Assembly: GCA_964517135.1 (NCBI GenBank)
Contig: CAZFBA010000008.1
Span: 54,414-118,413 of the forward strand
Source of the DNA: CAZFBA01 sp964517135
GTDB lineage: Bacteria; Cyanobacteriota; Vampirovibrionia; JBFMGH01
Length of the DNA: 64,000 nucleotides
Reading direction: 5' to 3'
In this document: piece after piece, positions 44,499 to 53,874 of the stretch
How positions within the stretch are numbered: the stretch's first letter is position 1
Layout: each line of letters begins with the position of its first letter
Program-made: the position numbers and the translations under genes
The notes under the pieces: generated by a model
The model's input: only the letters and a program-made list of their open reading frames with translations
Database searches by the model: none
Told to the model about the DNA's origin: nothing

Positions 44499-45380
44499 TT
44501 ATTTGCTTTTAACTATAATAGGTATGTCTTCTGTGGTTATGTTTTTTCCGGATGCTGAAATTTCTAAAACCTTTATATATTCAGGTTTTAGTTGAAGTAT
44601 TTGTGTTCTTTCTTTGCTGGTATTTTCTTCATCGCCCTTACTCATATAGATTTTCCACAGCAAATAATGTACATCGGGGTTATTAGTATCTATTTCCAGT
44701 GCAATTTTAGCTGTTCTTAAGGCATCTTCAAGCCTGTTATCTGCTATATATGACTCTGTAAGATAAATGTGGGCATCTAAATCTCCTGGTATGATGGTAA
44801 TTGCATTCTCAAGCATGTCTACAGCCTTTTTAAACTCACTTTTTTTATAGTGAGCCTTACCCAGATAGATGTATGCTTCAGACCATTCCGGGTCTATAGA
44901 GACGGTTTTTCTCAAGTAATCAATAGCAAAGTCATACATTTCTTTCTTTAAATAAGTTAAACCAAGGTAGTAGTGGGCTTCTAGAAAATCAGTTTTAATG
45001 GTTATCGCTTTTTTTAGCATTTTTTCAGCCTTGTTAATTTCATTCATCTCATAATTTAGTCTGCCAACCCAGTAGCAGGCCCGTTGATTATCAGGATCAG
45101 AAAAATAGGCACGTTTAAAGCTTTCTATAGCCCCTTCTCTGTTAAGTTTATGATAGTGTATGATACCCATGTTGATCAGTGCTTCAGATAAATCAGGGTT
45201 GAGAGCCAGGGCTTTAGTGTATTCTTCTTCGGCCTGGTCTAACTGTTTGCTTTCCATGTACTTATTGCCGAGGTTAAAGTGTGCCTGAGCTTCGGCTTTT
45301 TCTTTCTTGCTTAATTTTTTACCGCTAAAACCTTTAAAAGTGCTTTTAATAAATAGTTTTAAGTTTTCTATTATTCCCAT
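44499..45380 (-). CDS. TPR-repeat protein
   Basis: 293 residues. After a basic N-terminal 30 residues, about seven tetratricopeptide repeats of 34 residues run from 30 to 275. Examples are AHFNLGNKYMESKQLDQAEE, ALINMGIIHYHKLNREGAIE and AHYYLGLTYLKKEMYDFAID. No catalytic domain, signal peptide or transmembrane helix is seen, so it is a cytosolic scaffold. It follows sucD by 11 nt and is probably co-transcribed with sucCD, though a functional link is not evident. Confidence 0.9.
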   Translation of the reverse strand: MGIIENLKLFIKSTFKGFSGKKLSKKEKAEAQAHFNLGNKYMESKQLDQAEEEYTKALALNPDLSEALINMGIIHYHKLNREGAIESFKRAYFSDPDNQRACYWVGRLNYEMNEINKAEKMLKKAITIKTDFLEAHYYLGLTYLKKEMYDFAIDYLRKTVSIDPEWSEAYIYLGKAHYKKSEFKKAVDMLENAITIIPGDLDAHIYLTESYIADNRLEDALRTAKIALEIDTNNPDVHYLLWKIYMSKGDEENTSKERTQILQLKPEYIKVLEISASGKNITTEDIPIIVKSK

Positions 45381-45391
45381 TTTAGACTCTT

Positions 45392-46279
45392 TTAAACCTT
45401 ACCTGCTTTTGCTTTGAGCAAACTTGCTGCTGTTTCACCGATAATAGCCGGGCTGTTACAGACAGTAATTCCTGCTGCAACGAGTGCGGCCATTTTATCT
45501 TTTGCTGTACCTTTGCCGCCTGAAATTATTGCGCCAGCGTGCCCCATTCTTCTTCCCGGAGGAGCAGTTTGTCCTGCAATGAAGCAAACAACAGGCTTTT
45601 TAACATTTGCTTTTATATATTCTGCTGCTTCTTCTTCTGCGGTTCCACCTATTTCGCCGATCATGCAGATGATTTCAGTTTGAGGATCTGCTTCAAATGC
45701 TTTTATACAGTCAATAAAGTTTGTTCCTATTATAGAATCTCCTCCTATACCAACGCAGGAAGATTGTCCGATACCCAGTTTGGTCAGCTGATAAACGACT
45801 TCGTAGGTTAATGTTCCGCTTCTGGATACTACACCAGCGATACCTTCTTTATGTATATGTGCTGGCATTATTCCCATTTTGGCTTTGCCCGGTGAAATGA
45901 TGCCGGGGCAGTTGGGCCCGATGAGTCTTGACGTACTCTGGTTTAATAGATGTTTTACTTTCAGCATATCAAGGGCAGGGATCCCTTCTGAAATGCACAC
46001 AATAAGTTCTATTTCAGAATATATTGATTCAATAATTGCGTCAGCAGCGAATGCTGGTGGAACAAATATAAGGGAAGCACTAGCCTGTGTTGCTTCTTTT
46101 GCTTCCTTAACCGTATTAAATACTGGTAAGTCAAGGTGTGACATGCCACTTTTTCCGGGTACAACTCCTCCAGCAATCTTTGTGCCATAGTCAATACATT
46201 GTGTGCTGTGAAATGTACCTTCTTTACCGGTAAAACCCTGTACAATGACTCTTGTATCTTTATTTAAAAATATGCTCAT
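45392..46279 (-). CDS. sucD: Succinyl-CoA synthetase alpha subunit (ADP-forming)
   Basis: 295 residues with AAGGGG before the ATG. The CoA-binding Rossmann domain is at the N-terminus (VIVQGFTGKEGTFHS). The phosphohistidine His247 is in GRRMGHAGAII, and SGTLTYEVV and GPNCPGIISPG are intact. With SucC it interconverts succinyl-CoA plus ADP/Pi and succinate plus CoA plus ATP. It starts 15 nt after sucC. Confidence 0.96.
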   Translation of the reverse strand: MSIFLNKDTRVIVQGFTGKEGTFHSTQCIDYGTKIAGGVVPGKSGMSHLDLPVFNTVKEAKEATQASASLIFVPPAFAADAIIESIYSEIELIVCISEGIPALDMLKVKHLLNQSTSRLIGPNCPGIISPGKAKMGIMPAHIHKEGIAGVVSRSGTLTYEVVYQLTKLGIGQSSCVGIGGDSIIGTNFIDCIKAFEADPQTEIICMIGEIGGTAEEEAAEYIKANVKKPVVCFIAGQTAPPGRRMGHAGAIISGGKGTAKDKMAALVAAGITVCNSPAIIGETAASLLKAKAGKV

Positions 46280-46294
46280 AGTGTTTCCCCTTAA

Positions 46295-47452
46295 CTAGCT
46301 GACTGCCTGTGTTACCATTGTGGCTGCTTCTGCCATGGTATCTGCAACAGAAAATTTTAAATTTGAATTTTTTAGTATATTTTTGCCTTCTTCAACGTTT
46401 GTACCTTCCAGTCTAATTATGACAGGCAGGTTTACCTGTGATTTTTCTGCTGCTTCGACTACCCCTTTTGCGAGATTATCACACCGGAGTATGCCACCGA
46501 AGATGTTGATTAGAACAGCCCTGACATTTTTGTCTTTTAGCAGTATATTAAAGGCATTTTCAATACCTTCTACAGTTGCACCGCCCCCTACATCAAGGAA
46601 ATTAGCAGGCGAGCTTCCAGCCAGTTTTATTATGTCCATTGTTGCCATGGCAAGCCCTGCACCATTGACCATACAGCCTACGTTACCATCTAGTTTGATG
46701 TAGTTCAGGCTATATTTAGAAGCTTCTACTTCTAGCGGATCTTCTTCATCAGTGTCTCTGAGTGCTTGAATATCTTTGTGTCTGTGTAAAGCTGAGTCGT
46801 CAAAATTTAATTTGGCATCCAGGGCTAAAATATGGTTGTCTTTAGTAAGAACCAGCGGATTTATTTCAGCAAGACTACAGTCTTTTGAGATGAAAAGGTT
46901 ATATAAATTAGCTATAAAACTCATGGCTTCTTTGTGTACTTCTTTTGGAAGATTAAGTTTGGTGACGATATTCCGTGCCTGAAAGGGTTTAAAGCCAATC
47001 ATGGGGTTAATGTATTCTTTGATAATGAGTTCGGGTGTTTTAGCTGCTACTTCTTCGATCTCCATTCCGCCGGCTGAACTGGCCATTATAACCGGGCATG
47101 CGCTTGATCTGTCAATGACAATGCCGAGATAGAGTTCTTTTTCAATTTCTTTGATTTCTTCAATTAGAATCTTTTTAACGATTTTTCCTTCGGTGCCGGT
47201 TTGTTTAGAGACAAGTTTCATTCCTATTAGTTCATTAGCAAACTTCTTAACGTCTTCTTTTGTTTTAGCAAGTTTAATTCCACCTGCTTTGCCTCTCCCA
47301 CCTGCGTGAACTTGTGCTTTTAAGACGCAAACATTACCCAGATTGTCTCCGATTTCAATGCTTTTTTCGGTTGTTTCTGCTACTTCTCCTGCTGGTACCG
47401 GTATACCAAATTCTTTGAGCAGGTTTTTTGCCTGATATTCGTGTACTTTCAT
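46295..47452 (-). CDS. sucC: Succinyl-CoA synthetase beta subunit
   Basis: 385 residues from ATG 47452 (MKVHEYQAKNLL), with GAGGA 8 nt upstream; an upstream in-frame start adds MEEIQRKKA and lies before that site. The ATP-grasp domain has KAQVHAGGRGKAGGIK, EINPLVL and DAKLNFDD. The C-terminal ligase domain has GCMVNGAGLAMATMD, NFLDVGGGA and INIFGGILRCD. It is the first gene of sucC-sucD-TPR. A -10-like TATAAT lies about 37 nt upstream on the minus strand (complement of 47489-47494). Confidence 0.96.
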   Translation of the reverse strand: MKVHEYQAKNLLKEFGIPVPAGEVAETTEKSIEIGDNLGNVCVLKAQVHAGGRGKAGGIKLAKTKEDVKKFANELIGMKLVSKQTGTEGKIVKKILIEEIKEIEKELYLGIVIDRSSACPVIMASSAGGMEIEEVAAKTPELIIKEYINPMIGFKPFQARNIVTKLNLPKEVHKEAMSFIANLYNLFISKDCSLAEINPLVLTKDNHILALDAKLNFDDSALHRHKDIQALRDTDEEDPLEVEASKYSLNYIKLDGNVGCMVNGAGLAMATMDIIKLAGSSPANFLDVGGGATVEGIENAFNILLKDKNVRAVLINIFGGILRCDNLAKGVVEAAEKSQVNLPVIIRLEGTNVEEGKNILKNSNLKFSVADTMAEAATMVTQAVS

Positions 47453-47570
47453 TGCTTTTTTCCTCTGAATCTCTTCCAATATTTTTTGATTATAACTTTA
47501 AAATGTTTGATTTTATACAATTTTTTAAATAAATTTTCGCAATTATTGAAGGATGTAAAGTCTTTGAGAG

Positions 47571-48542
47571 TTATTTATACGGATAAATTAGGGCAAATGT
47601 GCGGGGGAAGTTAGATGTTTTAAAAAATTTGGTCTGAAATGATAGTGTGTTAAATTCATCCGGACTTCCTGTGTCGATTTTGATTCTTGTTAGCCTGATT
47701 AAGCTATCCATAAGTTCTAATTTTGATATTGATGGTGGAATATCGTTATACAGAAAAAGGTTATTTACTGGTTTTAATAATGGATAGGTGTTGAGATCGG
47801 GTTTAATGCTGCATAGAAAGCTTTTGTTGTTTATTGAACTGCTTTTAATTAGTATGCTTTTGCGTTTGGACATTTTTGAGGAGAATACGCCCCATATGCT
47901 TTTATTTTTGTATATTAATGCTATGTGATAAAGGTATATGTCTGATGAAAAGATATCCATGATGCCTAAATCACCTTCTATTAGTGCTGGTATAAAGAAT
48001 GATTTAGAAAAAACTTCTTCCTGTGTTTTAGAGGAAATGATGCTATATGTTACAGGTGTATCAGGTAGAGGGAGTGAGTTTTCAGAATTAATACAGGTAA
48101 ATTCTTTAATGGCAGGGATCATATCGTATATCCAGAGTCGTTTTTGCGTATCTAGAAACAAAAAACCTGTATAAGAATCTTTAATAAATTCGTCTTTGTT
48201 GAAATTTTCTTGCCAGAGATTTAATATTTGCTTCTGTGCTGGGCTATCTTTAGCAAATAAGTCAATATCTTCTTCATCGACAGAGGTTATCTCTGCTATT
48301 CTGGGCTTTATTGTATTAATAAGAGCGATAACATCTCTCACTTTTGATTTAATGTCAAAAGTGATAATCTTATTCTGTTTGATGTTCAGGTTAAATTCTA
48401 TCAGTAATTCTTTTTCATAATCTTCAAATTGTCTAAAGAGTTGAAAATATTCATCTTTATCTTTATTGGTTAGACTTAAAGCAACTCCTGAAAGGCTGAT
48501 AGAACTTTTATTAGAAAAAGCGAAACCGTTAACTTTAGTCAT
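47571..48542 (-). CDS. Hypothetical protein, last gene of the serS-pilT operon
   Basis: 323 residues, not recognised. It is mostly alpha/beta, with many Lys, Ser and Ile, no signal peptide or transmembrane segment, and no metal motif. The middle (TGFLFLDTQKRLWIYDMIPA) and the C-terminal half (IYLYHIALIYKNKSIWGVFSSK) are beta-rich, suggesting a folded globular protein. It follows the 377-aa zinc-ribbon protein by 9 nt and shares its orientation, so they may cooperate, possibly with PilT. Confidence 0.7.
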   Translation of the reverse strand: MTKVNGFAFSNKSSISLSGVALSLTNKDKDEYFQLFRQFEDYEKELLIEFNLNIKQNKIITFDIKSKVRDVIALINTIKPRIAEITSVDEEDIDLFAKDSPAQKQILNLWQENFNKDEFIKDSYTGFLFLDTQKRLWIYDMIPAIKEFTCINSENSLPLPDTPVTYSIISSKTQEEVFSKSFFIPALIEGDLGIMDIFSSDIYLYHIALIYKNKSIWGVFSSKMSKRKSILIKSSSINNKSFLCSIKPDLNTYPLLKPVNNLFLYNDIPPSISKLELMDSLIRLTRIKIDTGSPDEFNTLSFQTKFFKTSNFPRTFALIYPYK

Positions 48543-48551
48543 AAAAATAGT

Positions 48552-49685
48552 CTATGGTTGTGTTTGAGTCTCTGGAAACTTAATATAGTTTGTTAATAGT
48601 ATTTCTACGTTAAAACATACTGGTGCAACATTAGCACTGGGTACCATTTCTTCCAGTTTGTTTCTCCACCAGGTACCTATTTCAGATCTATTACTGACAA
48701 TATATGCGTTATTGATTATAGCATTTGAGCATGCTTCTAAAAGTAATCTTGAAATTGCCATTCTTTCTGTAACATTGGGTGGTGTAATCAGCAACCAGTT
48801 TTCAGAGCTTGTTAAAGCTTGATATGCAAGGTACCATGTTTTAGGGTTTGTTTGTGGATTATTTATATCGACTGGATATAAATCCGGATAGGCAGCTGAG
48901 GAGCACTTTTTGCATATGCCTGCAACGGTGTTAGAATAGTTTTTCTGGAAGGTTTTAGTGCCGCATGCCGGGCAATAGAATATAGATGTTATTCCTCCAA
49001 GAGGGTAAATCTTCCAGTATTTGTCTGATGTAGCTTTTTTAATATCATTTATACTGAAATCTGCTTCGCTTATGGATAGTAATTTTATGATTTCGCTATC
49101 ATATCCTGAAACTATAATAACACCTGACTTTGGATATTTTGCCAGTAAGGTTTCCAGGCCGCTGAGTTCCTGAGAATTTTTATCAAGAGATTTTAAAAGT
49201 TTTGCTATAGTGTTTAGAAAGTCTGTATCGGGCTTTGTGTTAGGGTTTATAGAAAGATTGTTTAGTGTGTTTCGCAGTTCCACAACAGCTTTTGTTTGTT
49301 CTGGAGTATTGATACTGTCAATAAATATGACAAAAGGGATATCAGGAGACTTAACTTTCCCTATAGGAGCCATTTTGTGTGAGGTATATGCTGGAGAATC
49401 CTTTTTAGGTGATTCTGTTATGCCAGATTGTAGTGGCTGAGTGCTTGCTGGAGAAAGAACACTGTCAATTATATTTGTCATTTTGTTTATCAGATCTTCA
49501 GGTACATTTTCTTTTTTTGCGGTATCCATTACTTTATACCACTCTTGGATTTCTGAAATAGTGGTTCCTGAGTTTATCAGTTCTATTGTCCTTGATAAAC
49601 CATATTCAAACATTTGCCAGTCTTTTCTTTTTAGAGCAACCTTTAGCCTTTTTAGAGCCATAGATTCTGATTCAGCATAAGCCAT
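48552..49685 (-). CDS. Sirtuin-like zinc-ribbon protein, probably catalytically inactive
   Basis: 377 residues. The N-terminal ~80 residues are helical, followed by a Ser/Pro linker (80-112). From about 115 there is an alpha/beta region. A zinc ribbon Cys238-x2-Cys241-x16-Cys258-x2-Cys261 is preceded by KIYPLGG and followed by PDLYPV, then WYLAYQAL, WLLITPPN and NNAYIVS. This order matches the second half of Sir2 (LHG, C-x2-C...C-x2-C, RPDVV, W-x2-A, lviGTS), but the catalytic His position is Gly and no GAGIS motif is seen. It lies 2 nt after pilT in the serS operon. The sirtuin link is inference from layout. Confidence 0.55.
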   Translation of the reverse strand: MAYAESESMALKRLKVALKRKDWQMFEYGLSRTIELINSGTTISEIQEWYKVMDTAKKENVPEDLINKMTNIIDSVLSPASTQPLQSGITESPKKDSPAYTSHKMAPIGKVKSPDIPFVIFIDSINTPEQTKAVVELRNTLNNLSINPNTKPDTDFLNTIAKLLKSLDKNSQELSGLETLLAKYPKSGVIIVSGYDSEIIKLLSISEADFSINDIKKATSDKYWKIYPLGGITSIFYCPACGTKTFQKNYSNTVAGICKKCSSAAYPDLYPVDINNPQTNPKTWYLAYQALTSSENWLLITPPNVTERMAISRLLLEACSNAIINNAYIVSNRSEIGTWWRNKLEEMVPSANVAPVCFNVEILLTNYIKFPETQTQP

Positions 49686-49687
49686 TT

Positions 49688-50836
49688 TTACCTGCTTTCT
49701 GTATTAGCAAATGATCCATGGAACGCACCACGTAGCATCTGGTGTAGTTCATTAGGAGAATTTGATGCCTCAATTGCTTCTTCAGGAGCAATAAGATTGT
49801 TTTTGACAAGCTTATAAAGAGACATATTCATGCTCATCATTCCATCATAATCGCCTGTGCTCAGTAATTGATAGATGTTATCGATTTCATCTCTTGCAAT
49901 ATAGTCTCTTACAGCAGGAGTAACAACAAGTATCTCAGTAGCAGGCACACGTCCCTTGCCTTCTGATCTTTTAACAAGCTTTTGTGCGATGGTACCCTGT
50001 AGCGTAGCTGCTATCTGAAGTCTAATAGGTTCCCTTTCATAGGGTTCAAAGGCGTTGATTATACGGTTAATAGTTTGTACTGCGTCTGTTGTGTGAAGTG
50101 TTGAGAATACAAGGTGGCCAGTCTCTGCAGCTTTTAGAGCAGAGCTTATGGTATCTCTATCTCTCATCTCACCGATTAGAATAACATCAGGATCCTGACG
50201 TAAAGCGTATTTAAGACCATTCGGAAATGTATCTGTATCCATGCCGAGCTGGCGTTGTGTAAAGACACATTTTTTGTTTGAATGCATAAATTCGATAGGG
50301 TCTTCCAGTGTTACAATGTGTTTTTGCTGGTAATTATTAATGTTATCAAGCAGAGATGCAAGTGTTGTTGACTTACCGCTACCTGTTGGACCGGTTACAA
50401 GTACTAGCCCTTTAGTTACTTTAGTTAGTTCTTTGAGTACTGGAGGAAGCTGTAATGCTTCTACAGTTGGTATATTTAATGGAATAACCCTTAAAACAAA
50501 CCCAATATTGCCAAGATCATGAAACATATTAGCCCTGAATCTTGCAAGACCCTTCATGTCAATAGAGAAATCAAGGTCATAGCGAGAATCCATGAGGTGT
50601 TGCATTGGTCTGGGTACAATAAGTTGTGCTATTTTTCTCATACGGTCTCTTGTAACAACAGGAAGCTTTGTTTTTACTATAAGACCATCTTTTCTCACCA
50701 TTGGAGGGGCGCCAACACGAAGGTGTATATCGGATATACCCTGTGCTACACTTACGTGTAGAAAAGTTTCAATGTCAAAATTCTCATCTTCTTTTGGGCC
50801 ATTGGCCTGAGCTTGAGGGTTGTCTACTGTACTCAT
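49688..50836 (-). CDS. pilT: Type IV pilus retraction ATPase PilT
   Basis: 382 residues with GGAG before the ATG, which overlaps the serS stop by four bases (ATGA). The N-terminal PAS-like domain contains SDIHLRVGAPP. The ATPase domain has Walker A GPTGSGKSTTL, the Asp box DPIEFMH, Walker B ILIGEMRDRDT, the His box TGHLVFSTLHT, and AQKLVKR. PilT depolymerises pili and powers twitching. The C-terminal AIRNLIRE-like motif of PilT is replaced by a less conserved tail. Two unknown genes follow in the same transcript; pilus assembly genes proper are not nearby. Confidence 0.94.
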   Translation of the reverse strand: MSTVDNPQAQANGPKEDENFDIETFLHVSVAQGISDIHLRVGAPPMVRKDGLIVKTKLPVVTRDRMRKIAQLIVPRPMQHLMDSRYDLDFSIDMKGLARFRANMFHDLGNIGFVLRVIPLNIPTVEALQLPPVLKELTKVTKGLVLVTGPTGSGKSTTLASLLDNINNYQQKHIVTLEDPIEFMHSNKKCVFTQRQLGMDTDTFPNGLKYALRQDPDVILIGEMRDRDTISSALKAAETGHLVFSTLHTTDAVQTINRIINAFEPYEREPIRLQIAATLQGTIAQKLVKRSEGKGRVPATEILVVTPAVRDYIARDEIDNIYQLLSTGDYDGMMSMNMSLYKLVKNNLIAPEEAIEASNSPNELHQMLRGAFHGSFANTESR

Positions 50837-52104
50837 TTATTGATGCTCCTTTCGTCCCCTAAATAATGCTGTAAAACTTCTGGAATAGCTACTGAACCAT
50901 CAGCTTGCTGGTAATTTTCTAGTATAGCAGCAACGGTTCTGCCAACAGCAAGTGCAGATCCATTGATAGTATGTGTAAAGGTCGCCTTGCCAGTGTCGTC
51001 TGGTCTGTATTTTATGTTAGCACGGCGTGCCTGAAAGTCTGTAAAGTTGCTGCAAGAACTTATTTCTTTATATGTCTGGCTTCCTGGCATCCATACTTCG
51101 AGATCATAGCATTTAGATGCTCCAAACCCCAGGTCTCCTGTGCAGAGTTCAATCCTTCTGTAAGGTAACCCAAGTATTTCCAGAAGTTCTTCAGCATTGC
51201 GTGTTAGTTTTTCATGTTCGTCTTTTGATGTTTCGGGTGTACATATTTTAACAATTTCAACTTTATTGAACTGATGAAGTCGTATTAATCCTCTTGTATC
51301 TTTGCCTGCTGAGCCTGCTTCTCTTCTAAAGCATGGAGTATAGGCAGTCAGATATTTTGGGAGTTCTGATTCTTTTAGAATTTCGTCGCAATACATATTT
51401 GTTAGTGGAACTTCCGCTGTTGGTATAAGGTAAAGTTCATCTTTAGAGCACTTATACATTTCTTCTTCAAACTTTGGAAGCTGTCCGGTACCGGTCATTG
51501 CTTTAGTATTAACTAGAAATGGTGTTACGTGTTCCTGATAACCTTTTTTTGTGTTTATATTGAGGAATAAATTAATTAAAGCTCTTTCAAGTCTTGCTGC
51601 TGCACCTTTATAAATCACAAAACGTGATTCAGATATTTTTACACCACGTTCAAAATCAAGTATATCAAGGTTTGTCCCTACATCCCAGTGATTTTTAGGC
51701 TCAAAATCAAAATCAGGTTTTATTCCTGATTCTTTAATAACCTTGTTATGCTTTTCATCAGGCCCTACTGGAACATCTTCCTGTGGGAGATTGGGTATGT
51801 TAAGCAACATTGTATTTTGCTGTTCTATAAGAATGGCTTCTTCTTGTTCAAGTTTTTTTATGGTATCTCCAAATTTTCTTGTGCGAGCCTGTATCTCTGA
51901 TGTATCTTTGCCTTCTTGCTTCATCTGGCCTATCAGGCTGGATATTTCTTTTCGTTCTTTTCTAAGGTCATCAGCTTTTTTCTGTATTGATCGGCGTTTT
52001 TCATCTATTTTAAGTATTTCATCGATATTTAGTTCAGGGCTTCTTCTTCTTAACAGCTTATTGACCTGTTCTGGATTTTCTCTTATCTGTTTAATGTCTA
52101 ACAT
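50833..52104 (-). CDS. serS: Seryl-tRNA synthetase
   Basis: 423 residues from ATG 52104, with AAGGA 6 nt upstream; an in-frame TTG two codons earlier is less likely. The N-terminal antiparallel coiled coil (about 28-105) binds the tRNA extra arm. The class II catalytic core has TAEVPLTN, motif 2 FRREAGSAGKDTRGL and HQFNKVE, and motif 3 NGSALAVGRT. Length and order are canonical. It leads the serS-pilT-unknown-unknown operon. Confidence 0.97.
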   Translation of the reverse strand: MLDIKQIRENPEQVNKLLRRRSPELNIDEILKIDEKRRSIQKKADDLRKERKEISSLIGQMKQEGKDTSEIQARTRKFGDTIKKLEQEEAILIEQQNTMLLNIPNLPQEDVPVGPDEKHNKVIKESGIKPDFDFEPKNHWDVGTNLDILDFERGVKISESRFVIYKGAAARLERALINLFLNINTKKGYQEHVTPFLVNTKAMTGTGQLPKFEEEMYKCSKDELYLIPTAEVPLTNMYCDEILKESELPKYLTAYTPCFRREAGSAGKDTRGLIRLHQFNKVEIVKICTPETSKDEHEKLTRNAEELLEILGLPYRRIELCTGDLGFGASKCYDLEVWMPGSQTYKEISSCSNFTDFQARRANIKYRPDDTGKATFTHTINGSALAVGRTVAAILENYQQADGSVAIPEVLQHYLGDERSINK

Positions 52105-52138
52105 AGCCAATCCTTATAGCTAACAATTATGCATGAAA

Positions 52139-52167
52139 ATTCTATCAAGATTCGATTCTATAGTCAA
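52139..52167 (-). promoter_or_regulatory. Promoter of the serS-pilT operon
   Basis: Minus-strand -35 TTGACT (complement of 52162-52167) and -10 TAGAAT (complement of 52139-52144) have a 17-bp spacer, and an extended -10 TGA precedes the -10. This gives a leader of roughly 28 nt before serS. Confidence 0.6.
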
Positions 52168-52473
52168 AATAACTCTTATGTAATTCTTTATATTCGCTTT
52201 TTTTCTTTCAAAACTTATTTAATACAGATAAGGTTAAGGTTAATACTCTTGATTTAATTAACTTATAATAGCTTAATCTAACTTATCCTTTGTAGTTAGT
52301 TAGTTTTGCTTTTTTTGACCTTTAAAATGCTTTTAAAATAGTTATTAATAAGATTTTTGCTTTATTTTACCCGATATAGTTACCTCTATAGAGGAGTTTT
52401 TTTCTCATCTAATTTGTATTATAAATTATATTGAGTATGATATTTGAAAATTTGTTGTGAATTGGAGTAAAAA
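52168..52473. other. Intergenic region between divergent serS and hydG
   Basis: About 306 bp, AT-rich, no gene seen. A TTGACC hexamer (52315-52320) lacks a good -10 partner. A 10-bp palindrome CTCTATAGAG lies near 52384. The hydG ribosome site GGAG is 6 nt before its ATG. Confidence 0.5.
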
Positions 52474-53874
52474 ATGTCAAAAACAACTGAAAAAGTTAAC
52501 CCTTACATAGATGAAACTGAATTATGGGCGCTACTTGATGATAAATCAACTAAATCTGTTGATGCAGTTATTGAAAAAGCTCTTAATGCAAAAGGTTTAG
52601 ATTTGGATGAGGCTGCTATCCTCATTAATATTGATAATAATGATAATGAAGCACTTGAAAAACTTTTTAAGGCAGCAAAACAGGTTAAAGAACTTATTTA
52701 CGGAAAACGTATAGTGCTTTTTGCTCCACTGTATTTAAGTAATTATTGTACCAATAACTGTCTTTATTGTGGGTTCAGGTTTAATAACAAGGACATAGAG
52801 CGTAAAACTCTTTCTGTAGATGAAGCAATAGAAGATGCTAAGAATCTTATGGCCCAGGGACATAAGCGGTTGCTTCTTGTGGCAGGAGAAGATGTTAATC
52901 AAATTAAGCTTGACTATATAAAGGAGGTCATTGAAGGTATTTATTCGACAAAAGTTGGTCGTGGCGAGATAAGAAGGATTAACATAAATGTGGCACCTCT
53001 AAATATAGAAGAATTTAAGACTTTAAAAACTTTTGGAATAGGCACATATCAGAGTTTTCAGGAAACATATCATTTTGAAACCTATAGAAAAATGCATCCG
53101 TCAGGCTTAAAAGCTGATTATGCCTGGAGATATGAAACAATGAGCAGGGCTTTTGAAGCAGGTATTGATGATGTTGGTATGGGGGTATTGTTTGGCTTAA
53201 CGGATTATCGTTTTGAAGTTCTTGCACTATTAAAACATGCTGCTTATCTTGATGAAAAATATGGTATTGGGCCACATACGCTTTCAATACCACGTTTGGA
53301 ACCTGCCAAGGGTGCTCCATTCTCTACAAAGTCACCCCATGCTGTTGATGATATCTCGTTTAAGAAGATTGTAGCTGTTTTAAGGCTGGCTGTACCTTAT
53401 ACTGGTATTATTTTAACAACCAGAGAAAGACCAGAATTCAGGAAAGAAGTTATTGCGCTTGGTGTTTCTCAGATTAGTGCAGGCTCTAAGACTAATCCTG
53501 GTGGTTATACAGTTCATGGTAAAACAGGTGAACAGTTCTCTGTCGGTGATCACAGAAGCCTTGATGAGGTTATCTTTGAACTGGCAGAAAATGACTATAT
53601 TCCCAGCTTTTGCACTGGTTGCTATCGCCTTGGGCGTGTTGGTCATGATTTTATGGATCTTGCTAAGCCTGGTCTGATACAGAAATTCTGTCACTCTAAT
53701 GCACTTTTTACTTTTAAAGAATACTTACTGGATTATGCTTCAGAGCAAACCCTGAATACAGGCCAAAAAGCTATACAAAATCATCTTGATATGATACAGG
53801 ATGAGAATCTACGTAGTAAAGTAACTCAAAATCTGTCTAAAATAGAGAATGGAGAAAGAGATGTGTTCTTCTAA
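52474..53874 (+). CDS. hydG: [FeFe]-hydrogenase maturase HydG (radical SAM tyrosine lyase)
   Basis: 466 residues. HydG cleaves tyrosine to CO, cyanide and p-cresol to build the Fe(CO)2(CN) synthon of the H-cluster. The radical SAM cluster motif is Cys92-x3-Cys96-x2-Cys99 (CTNNCLYC). The auxiliary-cluster motif Cys380-x2-Cys383-x22-Cys406 matches the HydG-specific CX2CX22C, which separates it from ThiH. QETYHFETYRKMHP and GVLFGLTDYRFE are typical barrel segments. It overlaps hydE by 14 nt. HydF and hydrogenase structural genes are not in the window. Confidence 0.96.
   Translation: MSKTTEKVNPYIDETELWALLDDKSTKSVDAVIEKALNAKGLDLDEAAILINIDNNDNEALEKLFKAAKQVKELIYGKRIVLFAPLYLSNYCTNNCLYCGFRFNNKDIERKTLSVDEAIEDAKNLMAQGHKRLLLVAGEDVNQIKLDYIKEVIEGIYSTKVGRGEIRRININVAPLNIEEFKTLKTFGIGTYQSFQETYHFETYRKMHPSGLKADYAWRYETMSRAFEAGIDDVGMGVLFGLTDYRFEVLALLKHAAYLDEKYGIGPHTLSIPRLEPAKGAPFSTKSPHAVDDISFKKIVAVLRLAVPYTGIILTTRERPEFRKEVIALGVSQISAGSKTNPGGYTVHGKTGEQFSVGDHRSLDEVIFELAENDYIPSFCTGCYRLGRVGHDFMDLAKPGLIQKFCHSNALFTFKEYLLDYASEQTLNTGQKAIQNHLDMIQDENLRSKVTQNLSKIENGERDVFF

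Noticed and set aside
52474..53874. ThiH (thiamine tyrosine lyase)
   Set aside because: The C-terminal CX2CX22C motif and the adjacent hydE identify HydG.
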